Positions 11,463-23,225 of a stretch of 64,000 nucleotides of DNA are shown piece by piece. Location: NCBI GenBank assembly GCA_027627225.1, contig CM051034.1:8098058-8162057 (forward strand), in the 5' to 3' direction. Position 1 is the stretch's first letter. Every line of letters starts with the position of its first letter. The position numbers and the translations under genes were made by a program. The notes below the pieces were generated by a model, which was given only the letters and a program-made list of their open reading frames with translations, did not search any database and was not told the DNA's origin. The DNA is from Congeria kusceri. Lineage: Eukaryota > Mollusca > Bivalvia > Myida > Dreissenidae.

Positions 11463-11954
11463 AGGGACTTGTTCACAGATCTTTGTATTTTTTAAGTATG
11501 TCATAAAATGTCTTAACTTGACAGATTTAAGCATCGGAACTAAAAAGCTTGAGTATAATAGTTCACGAAAAGCATACAAAAAAAGAAAAAAAAAAAAATC
11601 CACCAGGGGTAAAACCTCAGACCTCCAGATCAAAAGGCTAGCGCCTTAACCATTCGGCCATTCCGACTGTTACATTAGAATATCCATTTTTTTATGTAAA
11701 ATGATCTACATGTTGTCAACAATTTTAACGAAAACAACAGAAACATTTCAAATTATTCCATAGTTTAGCGTTACAAGCGCTTTACAATTTTATTGATTTC
11801 AACTAATGATTACTCATTAACGAAATGGTTTTTACAGTATATTTCTATGTCCGCAGTGTTATTTCGCTCCTTTATATGCACCATTCCGTTATTTTCGGAA
11901 TCTGTGACAAAAAGCTGGAAAATTGTCAATTCGCCAATCTGTTAACAGGTCCCT
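11463..11954 (-). mobile_element. TIR element with embedded tRNA-like unit, copy E1
   Basis: Ends are inverted repeats: AGGGACTTGTTCACAGAT (11463) and, from the other end, AAGGGACCTGTTAACAGAT (11954). On the minus strand the middle (about 11670-11600) is tRNA-like, with an A-box-like TGGCCGAATGG and a B-box-like GGTTTTACCCC, followed by a T-run. The whole element aligns with 46971-47470, including the arm around 'gttttcgttaaaattgttgacaac'. A smaller relative lies at 60755-61153. It is upstream of the first recognised coding exon of the zinc-finger gene. Confidence 0.65.
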
Positions 11955-14890
11955 TGAAGTCTTTTTTCCAAGATTAGGAAAACTGCTGGATACAAAGTTT
12001 GGCTGTAAGTCAAAAGTATCGACTACAAAACATGTATACAATAATGCTTAGAAATAAATGCAATTAGCGAATAAGTAAACTAACAGTGACTTCAAATTAT
12101 TTACAAAGTTGCATTAAAGGTTAAATTAAATACCATTGGTACCCGGGCAAGTATTTGCTTCCTGGGCAAAAGCATTACAAGACCTGATACCTGGGTACTC
12201 TTCCCAGCCAAAATTTTTGACTGTCGAGCCATTATGGACAAAAGGATTGCTATCACAATTTATATGTTGCCATTCATCATTCTGTGTTTAACAGTTTTGA
12301 TAATAATTCAACTGGCAGTCACACACCTGAGATTTACACTTCGGGGTGCGAATCAAGATTGGTTACTATGCATACTGAGAACGAACATTCATTTTTTGTT
12401 TGTGGCTATACAAGGCTTACCCTATCATGTAACAAACTAGTTAAGCTGTTTGGCATATCAATTACCTGACTCTGTTGCAAGATGTCTCTGTAATTGTTAA
12501 CACTGAGGTTGACAAAACTATTGACAGACGGACAAATTTTGCTCTTTATGGGACACGAAACACGTAAATTATTTCAGCTTCCTTAATGATCAATTGCGCA
12601 TGCGCATAGTAAGTCATCAGGTTAAGATCAACTAATACTCCAGATAAACGAAATAAGGCAGGGGCGTATCTAAAGCAAAATCGAATGTACGCCCGTGTGT
12701 ATGTTTATGTTGCAGGTCATTTTCCCTATCTCGGACCTCTATCATGTACATGAAATGTGAAAGTACCGGAACAATAATATTGAAAGGACATATTCCAATA
12801 TTTGCAAATTGACATTTTCAGCTTGCATGATCAGTAATGTCATTTTTCAAGTTTAAATTCGATTTGAAAGACACATAAAATAGTACTTAGTAGTAATTTC
12901 ATATGCAATTTACATGTTATTAAGCAATTAATCTGCCGGTTTGAAACGATGATGCATTTCATTCCTTTCAAGTTACCGCTTTTATATGCTTACACTAAAG
13001 ATAATATGTACGGTAGGTGCAAATTTAATTGATGTATTTTTTGTATTACTTAATATGAATTTAGGCATTGCCTAAGTCGGGAAAACCAAACAGAAATAGA
13101 CGATCCTAGCATAATAAAGATGTAATATTTATGAAGTTTTTTTTAATGCAGCACCTGCAAAGTTATCATTTGAAATTTGATAATTTCGAACCACGCAAGC
13201 TGATCAATGCATTTTTTATATTAAACGATTACACAATGATTATGTAAACAAAAGGTTTTTCTTCATTTTTTTTCAAAAATCATTCATTCCATGTAATTGA
13301 TACACATAGATATAGTTACCTTTATGTTCAAGGTATGTATAGGGAATATTGCATGACTGTGGTTATCCGGCGGCTAGAATCGCTCGAGTTGATTGTGTAA
13401 TGTTGTATTGGACACGAACCCGCGTTTTTTTTTCACGTATAGTTAACGCATTATGTGCAAATACAGCATATGATATGATATTACAACTGTTTATTTCTTC
13501 CTTATAAATGTTGTATTTCTCCTTAGACCTATTGAAATTTTAATGTCATATAGATGTAAGACTTTTGTAGGAAACATAATTAAAACTGTTTTTCCATGTT
13601 ATTATGGTGGCATTCGCTATTTGATAAAATGGTTCTGTTGCACATACTCTAACAAGTTAAACAATTAAATAAAGTTTGAACAGTCAATTGGCCAGTGGGG
13701 TATACTACTCCTTCAGAAAATCTCGATACAAAAATAGGCCTATGATAAATTTTCTGTCATATCACTATATTACACTCTATGTACTGATAATGCAATAGAC
13801 TCTGTTTTTTTTTTTTAGTCTTTGGGGACATTTTATTATGTAAACTGTTCATGGATATTTAATTGGATAAGTGACTAATACTTTATAAGTAGTTTGATCA
13901 ATGAGTTAAATAAAATACCACAAGCCAAATTGTTAACACTGGTGGTATATTTGTTAGTTCGGTTAAATGTTTAACCCTGATATTTTTTTCTGGTTAGGTA
14001 CGTAACAGCCGGTTCTTTAAATTGTATTATAAATAATTTACAAAGTGCATTTAACCACTTCTTTAACTTACCAGACTAAGTTGCTTTAAAGAGGCAATTA
14101 AACTGGTACAATAATGGGCAGTGGCGTAGCTTCCTTTAGGCCATATACTGGGTGTACCGTCTACCGGTGTATTAAGCTTCAAAACACTGTTCAATATGAC
14201 TAAAATTATATTTATATTGAAGAAGAGTGAATGATATTTACGATAATAATGTTACCGTTCATAATTTGGCACTTTCGTACGATTTTATATTATCATAAGT
14301 GCCACAGTGACCTCATTGTTGAACCTAGGGTTGGCCATTTTATTTTATGACGTATGTACCGATTACCGGTGCAAACGAATTATCTTCATTGTTTCATGAT
14401 CAGCTGCTGTACTAAACCTCTCGTTTCTATTACTTGCCTGAAAGCAATTATTGACAAACAAAAAACATTGTTTTTTAATATGTTTGACTTTGCTTTTTCT
14501 GTTTGTTCAATGTAAAATCAGGATGATATTATGTATAAACTATACATTAAAATCGATAAACATATAAATATGAACAATATGACAATATCTCGTGTATAAT
14601 CAATTCACAAATCGAATCTTTTTCTATCACAGACTAAGTAAAACTATCACAGTCTTTAGTAATCTTGTCAAATAATAACAACCTATTCAGAGCAATGGGG
14701 AAATGCGAACTGACTGCCCCGCCTCGACCATACTCGGCATATCTCGGATTACACCGATAGACAGTATACACCGGTAGACGGTATCTGCGGCCTACTAATT
14801 TTCTGAATTGATCCAAGTTTATGCAGATAATGTTTTGTTATTTGACCCATTTAACGGTGTTAATGATAATGCATCAAAATGATGTGATGC
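11955..14890. other. Long non-coding stretch upstream of the zinc-finger gene
   Basis: No supported coding region. Contains an NRF-1-type palindrome (12595-12606) and an inverted pair around TACCGTCTACCGGTGTA (near 14150 and 14770, opposite strands). The second pair lies within a 14.1-14.8 kb segment that opens with a GTGGCGTAGC-type word often seen at transposon ends. Otherwise AT-rich. Confidence 0.5.
12595..12606. promoter_or_regulatory. NRF-1-type palindrome, possible promoter of the zinc-finger gene
   Basis: The site reads TGCGCATGCGCA, a perfect copy of the NRF-1 consensus, which in animals is concentrated near transcription starts. It lies about 1.2 kb upstream of the first recognised exon. 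Related sites also occur near 16783, near 25292 and in the second gypsy element's LTR, so by itself it is weak evidence. Confidence 0.3.
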
Positions 14891-14894
14891 CTAA

Positions 14895-15066
14895 GAAATA
14901 ATTGGTGTGTAACTGTTGGTTATTGCGGTAATAACCAACGGTTTGGAGTTCCGATGCATAGGAATTAAACCACGAGGGCGGTAGCCCGAGTGGTTTGATA
15001 ATAAGCATCGAACGACAATCCGTTGGTTATTAACGCAATAACAAACTGCTACCCGTCAATTATTTC
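14895..15066. repeat. 172-bp imperfect palindrome (foldback element)
   Basis: The left arm starts GAAATAATTG; the right arm mirrors it. Inner blocks GTTGGTTATT...AATAACCAAC form secondary hairpins, and the centre is CCACGAGGGCGGTAGCCCGAGTGG. Nearly the whole length can fold on itself. There is no coding capacity, consistent with a foldback MITE. Confidence 0.75.
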
Positions 15067-16140
15067 GATTCTAACACGATCTTATATAAAATTCGTATTT
15101 TTAAAGGTTATGAATGAGGACTATATTTATCGATACTCCGCCCATTTTCCGAGAAGTGCATTCACACGTGCGTTTCTGTGACGTCAATAAATCATAACAA
15201 TTCAAAATGACGTCAGCTTTATTGATAAACATTGAGCGAATGACGTCATACTTATCGATATAATACAGTGAAAATATCATACCAAAAAGCGCAAATTAAA
15301 AACATATTAACAAAACGTAAACGTTTTTGTGAACTTAAGTATAAAATATGTAGTACAAATGTGGTTTAATTGCGCAACATAATGCAAAAATGATTTGTTT
15401 GTCGCAATTTGCTATCGCGCGTTTAAGCACGTGCATTTGACGGAACAATTTCTTCGAATTTCCGGAACTTTTTTCAAAACATTAAACGCCGCCCATAATT
15501 TGTGGCAGAATAACCCACAGTTATTTTCCTTCTTTATCTATGGACCACTAACCGCGTGCCGTGGTAGAATACCAAATATAAACCCAAAATTATCTCCAAC
15601 ACTTACTGAAAAAAAGAAATGCCGGGGCAACCCACTCCATCATACACCCGGACAACTTATAAAGTGGTCTGCACATATTTACGGATCAAGCTACACCCCT
15701 GATGAGATTTAATTCGACATACTTATGACATATTCACTGTTGTGACGAATTCAGATTGCGTCATATCCATTATTGTGAGTGGACGAGAGTGACTGCAACT
15801 GGGTAGATAAGTTATTTTTAAAGTTATTTGTAATACTCTGTTGCAGAAAACTGCGAAAATATTTATAGAATTGACAGTGAAATTATTACATTGGTTATTT
15901 CTACATGTATTGAAAGGTAAGACGATCTAGATCAAACACTTCGTTTTGAGATACGTGTATGTCTAGATCCATTATCGCTGTATTGAAATTTCGGTTTCAA
16001 GTTGGCATTGAACGTAAGCAGATTAAAATACTATGTCAATTGTCTGCCGCTTGTTGTTTTACTAGTCAAAACAGCTGATAACTATTTCGCTCTTTTTGTC
16101 ACTTTTCAAACATCACGAAACTTAAGAGGGGCTCATTAGA
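15067..16140. other. Non-coding stretch with three CRE palindromes
   Basis: Three TGACGTCA sites occur at 15179-15186, 15208-15215 and 15241-15248. A 105-codon frame beginning near 15395 has no recognisable domain and atypical composition. No exon chain was found. Confidence 0.5.
15179..15248. promoter_or_regulatory. Cluster of three CRE/ATF palindromes
   Basis: TGACGTCA occurs three times in 70 bp, starting 29 and 33 bases apart. The full palindromic CRE is the CREB/ATF binding site. No adjacent exon was recognised, so this may be a regulatory element or part of a repeat. Confidence 0.35.
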
Positions 16141-16145
16141 CACAT

Positions 16146-16310
16146 TGTCTGACAGCCTCCAACATTATGTCAGACAACCAGAGTGAAAGTCAGACGCACA
16201 CTGTGAAAGATGCAGAACTTGAAACAATTATGTCAGACAAAATGTCTGACTAACGATTTGGATCTGTCAGACATATTCAAATTCTGTCAAACATGTCTGA
16301 CAGTCTGACA
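16146..16310. promoter_or_regulatory. Cluster of GTCAGAC / GTCTGAC words
   Basis: About nine copies of GTCAGAC or its complement GTCTGAC lie within about 165 bp, often inside the longer palindromic context TGTCTGACA or TGTCAGACA. The core CAGAC/GTCTG is the known SMAD-binding element, but the spacing is irregular and function is inference. Confidence 0.35.
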
Positions 16311-16602
16311 GAGTTCGCGGTGTCTGTTTTTACCTGTTATATTGCAGTAATTTGTTTTAAAGATTTTACAAAGGCTTACCATCAAGTTACCAAGTACAAT
16401 TATTGAAATATATACTTATACACTACAGCAACATTGTTTTTAGCAACATTTGTGATACAATTATTAAGTTTGCGTATTAAATATTGTTAATAAATGAATG
16501 TATCGACGTGGTTACAGACAACGTTTTGTTTCGCGTTGTTTTTACACCTATATACTTTCCGTTATTATTTCTTTGGGTTCAATAAAATGCAAGAATTTTC
16601 TT

Positions 16603-16648
16603 CAATCGTGATACATCGACTATCTCCCGAATGCTCCGTAAGATAGAT
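16603..16648. repeat. 46-bp dispersed hairpin motif, copy 1
   Basis: 45 of 46 bases match 57177-57222, and a diverged copy is at about 35116-35143. The inner part can pair (CTATCT with AGATAG, GGA with TCC). Origin unknown; probably the end of a dispersed repeat. Confidence 0.55.
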
Positions 16649-17550
16649 TTATACCAAGAGTGGAGTTTGCTTCCCTGTTAACAGATGCGCTAAGCGTTGT
16701 TTATTGTTACTGAAACACGGAACCTATGCATAAAATCCCGGAACCGGAAGGATCCGATTGCGATTGACACCATTGAGGTTACGCATGCGCAAATAAATTC
16801 CTTCTTTGTTACATATAAAATATTCAAAATTTGATCTCACTTTTCACCATGACCAAGCTACTTTCCAATGTATCACCATACATTGTTGGAGAAATGAGGA
16901 CATAACCTTTTGAAAAATAGCATGTCAAAAAATTCTATGTGTTGTAACTCAAAATATTTACCTTAGAAAAAACACACCGGTTTTGACGGGCATGGAGGCT
17001 GCCATTTTGCGCATGAATACATGGGCCAAAAGTTATGAAGCTGGGAAAAACTAGACAAAAAGTAGTTCATAAAACAGCCTTTTTTCTTATTGCTTACATA
17101 TATACCTTTAAAATGATACCAAAACATATCATTTAAACTGTATTTTACAAATTATATGCATCCTGCACTCAACCACATATGCTTATTATCTAACTGACAG
17201 GATGCGTCAGCGCGTCCGCCATATTGGAAAGGTCGTCGATTGTAAACAAACACGTTGATCTAATACTGGAATGGAAGGATTTTTGTATTTCTTAACACAT
17301 TGCTTCTTTCTGCTGAAGAGATTGTCAGTTCATACAACCAAGGCGTAGAGGAATGATTTCACAAAGGTTATTGTAATAAAAATTGTACTGTAACGTTTAC
17401 ACTGCTTATAAATGATAATGATAATTAGTTTAATATATGCCGCAAGTATTAATATAGCAAGGACTTATTATTTAATAATCATTTAAATAAAAAACTGGAT
17501 AAGGCAATAATATAATATTTATATTTTTACAGTGACATAATAATAATTAT
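16649..17550. other. Non-coding stretch
   Basis: Contains an ACGCATGCGC NRF-1-like word near 16782 and a CCGCCATATTGG (YY1-like) word near 17216. No exon chain was found. Confidence 0.4.
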
Positions 17551-17574
17551 ATTGATAATATAATAAAAATAAAT

Positions 17575-17886
17575 ATTATATCTATTATTATTATTATTAT
17601 TATTATTAGATTGTACTTTTACAAATAAGTATTTATTATTATTTATTAGATTGTATCATTAAAAATAATTTATTGTTTGTTTTCTTTTATTATTATTTGT
17701 TAACAATATTTCACTTAAATCATGTTTTCATTATTTGATAAACACATCATTATAATATAAACTATTATCTATTAAAGCTGTAAAATAATAATAATAATAA
17801 TAATAATAATGAACAGAACAGAACATAATTTTATTACACATAAACTTTACAGTTTCTAGTGTTTAACAATAATACATTATACATAA

Positions 17887-17927
<41 letters not shown>

Positions 17928-17950
17928 ATAATAATAATAATAATAATATA
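17575..17950. repeat. Compound microsatellites: (ATT)n, (ATA)n, (CTA)n
   Basis: Trinucleotide runs occur at about 17580-17610 (ATT), 17787-17811 (ATA), 17888-17925 (ACT) and on to 17948 (ATA). Three GAACA units sit at about 17812-17826. They are simple repeats with no coding meaning. Confidence 0.9.
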
Positions 17951-19540
17951 GATCTTAATTCATGTACATACAAATATGCCAGAAATAATGATTTTTTTTA
18001 AGAGGGACCCATGAATATGCTATGAAAAAGATGGCATGCATTTCTTCAATCCAGTGCAGCAACAACATACATGAACTTGAATTGACTGATATTAATACTG
18101 CCACCAAATATGTATTTCATTAAAGTTCTGCAAGCCTCAGACTCTGTAGTATAGTGTTTCTTACATTGATTTGTTAAGTGGTTGCACTTTAAATTTAAAC
18201 AGGGAGGATTGTTTATGGTTGCTATTTACTTATGGGAAAATATGTAAACAAATCCATGCAGGAAAAATAAGGGAAATTAAAAATCATATTTAGTTTAAAA
18301 CTATTTATTTTAGTTTTACTGTGTAGAAAGCCTGACTATAATTGAGATATTTTGACAATGAATTAATAATTAATCTGTTTCCAGAGTGGAATCAGTACTG
18401 GGTGTCGTTTTGAGAAAGACCATTTAAATGCTCCATTAATAGGGGTCATACTCAGAATTGCTCAATCAAAAGACAGTCACCATATCCATTGCACCTCTGC
18501 AACTCAAGGAAAATTCACAATTTTTATTTCAAACTGACAGGCACAATAAAAACATGTGGCTACCAATTTGTATTTCTAAGCAACGACCTGTCTATAAATG
18601 TACAATATGGCCAGAATGGAGGCCACATTATAATACAGTGAAACCACCATGCCTTAGTAACCTGGTTACCCATTAATAAATAGATAAATGCTTTGAAGAA
18701 CTCCAGTGGCACACCTTTAAAAGGCTAGACCAATGTAAAAACATTCTATATTACGAGGTATATCATATTTGCATTCAGAATTGTAAGAAATTCATTATAT
18801 TTTCAGAATACTTTATGTAGGCTACAGTAGTGTTTGTAGCCTTTGTCACATAGTTCCAACTGTGCATGCATATTGCAAACAAGAAAAGTTTAAACAATGT
18901 GTGGTGTGTACATTTTTATTGCAAACACAACTATATATATATATATATATGTAATCGTGACCATAGGGCGAATAAATTGTCCAACAAAGCAGACTTAAGG
19001 CGACCGCGACCATTAAGGTGCCGGTGACTTAATTCACGTAATTAATTACTAATTACCTATTTATGCAATCATATTGGGCTTTTGTATGGACATACTGTAT
19101 GACCTACACAAATATTTAAAACGGTATTAGGTTCGTTGTAAAGATGAATATATTTTTCATTATTTATGGTAAATATATTATCTATATGGTCGTCAAATCC
19201 AGGCTTCGGGCGAATTTTCAAATATATTGTTTTTATTCTCTTAAACTAATAATATATCTTATGGGTTTGACCTGTAAAGAATGCTTTTCTAACACTGCTT
19301 TTTGTAGTACAGTCTTTCCGGACATTCCCAGTACCTTTCGATTTATAAATTTTGAGGTGTCTTGAATTTTGCGTTGTGTAATTTTAACCGGAAAACGTTT
19401 CGCAGTGAATGCGCGTTGTTAGCAATTCAAAACAAGACTTAAGAAGCACAGCTCCTGATTGCTGATTTCGTTGAGCGATGTTGTAAGTGTGCGTTTTATA
19501 CTATTGTATTTAACAAAATTATTAAATGTAAACAATACAA
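17951..19540. other. Intergenic, includes (TA)n at 18932-18950
   Basis: A dinucleotide TA run lies near 18932-18950. A possible acceptor (CTGTTTCCAG, about 18384) has no matching donor chain. No gene was recognised. Confidence 0.5.
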
Positions 19541-19557
19541 TGACCCCAGCAAGCAAA

Positions 19558-19800
19558 ATATATGGGACCCATATGGGTCCCACATGGGTATTGCAACTGG
19601 GAACCATGTGGGACCCATATGGGCAGCCCATATGGGCTGAATATGGGTCCTATATGGGTCCCATATGGGCTGCCCATATGGGACCCACATGGTTCCCGGT
19701 TGCACTACCCATATGGGTCTCATATTGGCTGCATATGGGTCCTATATGGGTTCAATATGGGCTGCATACGGGCAGTATTTGGGTCTATATATGAGCCTTT
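19558..19800. repeat. CCCATATGGG palindrome array 1
   Basis: About 20 copies or near-copies of the 10-bp palindrome CCCATATGGG, or its half ATATGGG, are packed in about 240 bp and separated by 2-10 bases. Because the unit is its own reverse complement, both strands spell similar Gly-Pro-Ile-Trp-rich peptides. The left border TGACCCCAGCAAGCA resembles, in inverted orientation, the border of the array at 23226-23355. This suggests a dispersed element with a defined end. Confidence 0.8.
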
Positions 19801-21841
19801 TTTCATCCTATATGGTAGGTATACTGCAATATTCTGTAAGTCATACCTGTCAGAGGTAAACAAAACACGAACGTTATCGATAAGATACAGTTTTAATCAA
19901 TCAAAAACATTTACAGTTGAATCTGACAATCATATCATGGTCAGCATATTTTAATAGTTGTACATGTAACAAAAGCGTATAAAACTAGTTAATACAACAA
20001 AGAAACCAGGGAAATTTCAATATAAAAATATGTTATTCTTAAACAAAATATTTCGTTATTTAACACACAGAAAGAATTATCAGAATACCGGTATTTTGAT
20101 TATAGATTATTTAAATTATCTGGAGAGATACACAGATATGATATATACATCATACAGCTGATGCTTAAAAAACCCTTCAATATCAATACAGGAAATGTGC
20201 TTATCTACTAGGTATATAATTTTATCAGGCATACAAATTTGAAGAGGATGCATTAGAAATCACTTAAAAGTCAATTATTACATGAACAATATTAAACAAT
20301 ATGAAACACATTATGTTAAAACGCAAAAAAGGATAAAATTCCCAATTTTAATGATGTTTCTCTTTATATAGAGTAGTCACAATCAATTATTGTATGTACT
20401 CACTTATTATATGCATATCTTGTTATTGTAGACTATATTCACATAAAAGACAAACAATTGCATGAAATCATAAGCAGTAAATAAAATCTCACACATATAG
20501 AGAAACACTTTCTACTGAATACTTGAGACTAAAAAGACATATAAAAATTACATTGCCACACAATTGACATACTTTATTGTTATTGCAATTGATAAAGCAG
20601 CCAAGTTATTTCACAAAAGAAGATAAACTATTAATGTAAATGATTAACACAAAATGTCACATATTAAGGGTTTTTCTGTCGATCACCAAAGTCACCCAAT
20701 CGTGAAACGAGGCGACAGTTTTTTTCAATGTGGCGAATTTCATAACTCAAAGTCAGTGCAAAACACTCTGAATGCTCAAGACTGGAATGCTCGTATTCAA
20801 TTGTACATCACTACCGATCACATTGTTTTATGTAACGATGGACTTTATAGACCTTCTTTGTTTCCACCCGCCACCCTTGCTTTAGTCTGTTATTTGGTTG
20901 TTGAATGTTCCATAGCCTTGTCGTTGCAGCCCAGGAGTCGAGTGTTAAGCCTTGAAACATCATGATGAAGATTCTTAGGTCTCGCTCAATTAAGGAAAAA
21001 ATCATAATTTATTCATTTAAAACGTTGATTGTGAACTGAAACATAAACATGTTAAAATACATATACTTTACAAAAACAAAGGTTATTATTATTGGATCAA
21101 AGTGATTCAAAGATTCTAGTGTATCTTTCCGACTACACGCTATCGGTTTAAAACAAATAAATATTGTTCATACTGTTTTGATGATGTTAATACTTTTATT
21201 TCTTTTTATTTAAGATTTCCTTTGTTTTGGCATGCATAAACATCACATTTTACAACTATCTGAAAGGCTTTTATGGGCCGCGTTTGCACACCACGAAATG
21301 TCGTAATAGGTATTTGTTAATTTATTCAATATGTAAATGTTTTATTTATTTTACATACAATTTTGATTGCAATTTATTTTGAAAACGTAAATAACTTGTT
21401 AATATAAAATGTTTGATTTTTGTGCATTCCTGGTGGCTTTCGGTAAGTTTCTATGCGCTTTCGGTTAATCTAGTAACCCATACCATTCTGTTCTTTGGTA
21501 CGTGTGCTGATCCATCCATATTTTGTATTATTAGCTATTGCGGATATAGCTGACCTTGGAGTAGCATAATGTAGAACAGGCTGGTGGTACATGCAACATT
21601 TGTGGTATAATTTTTGGCTGCCTCATCACGGTCCACAAGTCTTCGTGGTATGCTTCAAAATTGATACGTACATACAAATAAACAATAGGTAAAAACCATC
21701 TGATACGAAATCAATAATAAGTCGCGGTATATATTTTTTTGACAGAATATATCGAAATTTCAATTACTTCCCTTGTGTTTTTTCAAAAAATATTTGACCA
21801 GGCTAGTTATTTCTATGCCCTGTGAAGAATTAGTAAAGCGT
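19801..21841. other. Intergenic AT-rich stretch
   Basis: No supported gene. A 103-codon frame starting at 20654 has no recognised domain, no splice context and mild codon bias only. Confidence 0.5.
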
Positions 21842-21946
21842 CGCCACCGTTTAATAACGATTCGCCACTGTTTAATGCTGATTTGCAACAGTTTCATAAC
21901 TATTAGCCACAGGCTCATAATGATTCGCCACACTACTTTGATGATT
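21842..21946 (+). repeat. 21-bp minisatellite, five units
   Basis: Five consecutive 21-bp units begin with CGCCAC, TGCAAC or AGCCAC and end GATT or TATT, at 21842, 21863, 21884, 21905 and 21926. The period is exact although units diverge. A 66-codon frame crosses it and would encode a seven-residue Arg/His/Ile repeat, but nothing else supports translation. Confidence 0.85.
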
Positions 21947-23060
21947 AAAACAAAGATATTTGGTGGAAATTGATGATCATTATAATTTAAAGGAAATGTG
22001 TGTGTTTTTTATAAGTTGCATTTAAAGATACATGTATATGAAGAATACAACATCACTAATAAAGCTTATTAATTTGTACTTTATAATGCACTATGTACAA
22101 TATTGAGAATGATGGCAATGCCGACGACTACGACGATTATTGTTACATGAATTTTATTGTGTCAAGGATACCCGCGGGTCAGATAAGCGTTGACGAGTAC
22201 CAGGATCCATTTTCACTACCTGGGTACCCAATGACTTGCGAATGGAAATAAGTACACATATATTCTCAACAAACATTTGAATCAACATTATGATTATGCA
22301 CCACAACTTTACATTGCATGTTATCAAATTTAAAACTTTAAAGTATCAAGTGTTGATTATTGAAAAGTTGCTTTGATGTTTTGGGATGACAAAAAAGTCA
22401 CATATAAGACAGTATTTATTGTATTGCCTATATCACATTATGCTAGTACATTGTATCATTTATGTATCTTTTTGGACATCTACATGACATTCATATTAAT
22501 GAAACAATAATTCGCGTATTCCATAAAACATTAACTAGACTTACTATACAAGTAATTCAAAGCTGAAGGACCGCAAATTTCTCTTTAGCACCTTCATATT
22601 GAATTGCCTCGCCAGCTGGTATAACGCAACCTCCTTGTGAATGTCAACTGTCTGCCCACCAAACATGGAAACTCAAAGGTGACTCACCGTGAATAAAGAA
22701 ACTTTTTTATTAATATAGAATTATAATGAATTTTTAAACTTGACAGTTTACAGTTCGACAGTGCAGCACAGTTTTTGTATACCCTGTAATATTTTCCAAC
22801 ATAATGTCAAAAAATTGAAAACAAAACGACTGCCATCGTGAAAATGCATGGCAAATGCAAAACAAAAATGGACAATACCCCCAAAACGCGTTTACAACTA
22901 TTCTGTACACACAATATGTGCATGCATTTCAATTGCAGACTGATAATGTGGGATGTCATCGAACAGAAATCAAAAGTAATTTTATTTACCTGTACAAATG
23001 TACGACTTACCGTTTGTTTCGAACATTTTTGGCGCTACCGGAAATTTCGTATGCGCAAGC
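21947..23060. other. Intergenic, with one small protein-like frame
   Basis: Apart from the 52-codon frame at 22093-22251 no gene-like feature was seen. The composition is AT-rich. Confidence 0.5.
22093..22251 (+). CDS. Small hypothetical ORF (52 aa)
   Basis: An ATG frame of 52 codons with an acidic start (DDYDDY) and a proline/glycine-containing second half. Base composition here is richer in GC than the surroundings. No signal peptide, transmembrane segment or known domain was recognised and no splice sites flank it. It may be a relic exon or chance. Confidence 0.2.
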   Translation: MYNIENDGNADDYDDYCYMNFIVSRIPAGQISVDEYQDPFSLPGYPMTCEWK

Positions 23061-23225
23061 TCGAAATGGGGCCCATATGGGTTGTAAATTATGTGCATAT
23101 GGTTGAATTACTATTTTTTGATAAAATAATAGTAGCTTAGATCATTGCAGTCACATACTAGCACACAAATATAAGTTTATAATAAATAAATACCTTTTAA
23201 AGTATTTTTTCCCACAGTGCTGTAA

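Noticed and set aside
11434..11649. 71-codon plus-strand frame and its minus-strand counterpart
   Set aside because: Falls in the TIR/tRNA-like element E1; the lysine/phenylalanine run is an A-run.
14107..14810. Possible TIR element marked by inverted TACCGTCTACCGGTGTA blocks
   Set aside because: Ends could not be fixed and similarity outside the 17-bp core is weak; left as a note in the region entry.
19459..19954. Overlapping Gly/Pro/Ile/Trp-rich reading frames
   Set aside because: Both strands give the same peptide because the DNA unit is palindromic; there is no independent coding evidence.
20654..20965. 103-codon frame
   Set aside because: No domain, no promoter or splice context; an equally long frame runs on the opposite strand.
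21842..21946. CRISPR-like array
   Set aside because: Units are contiguous without spacers and the genome is eukaryotic.
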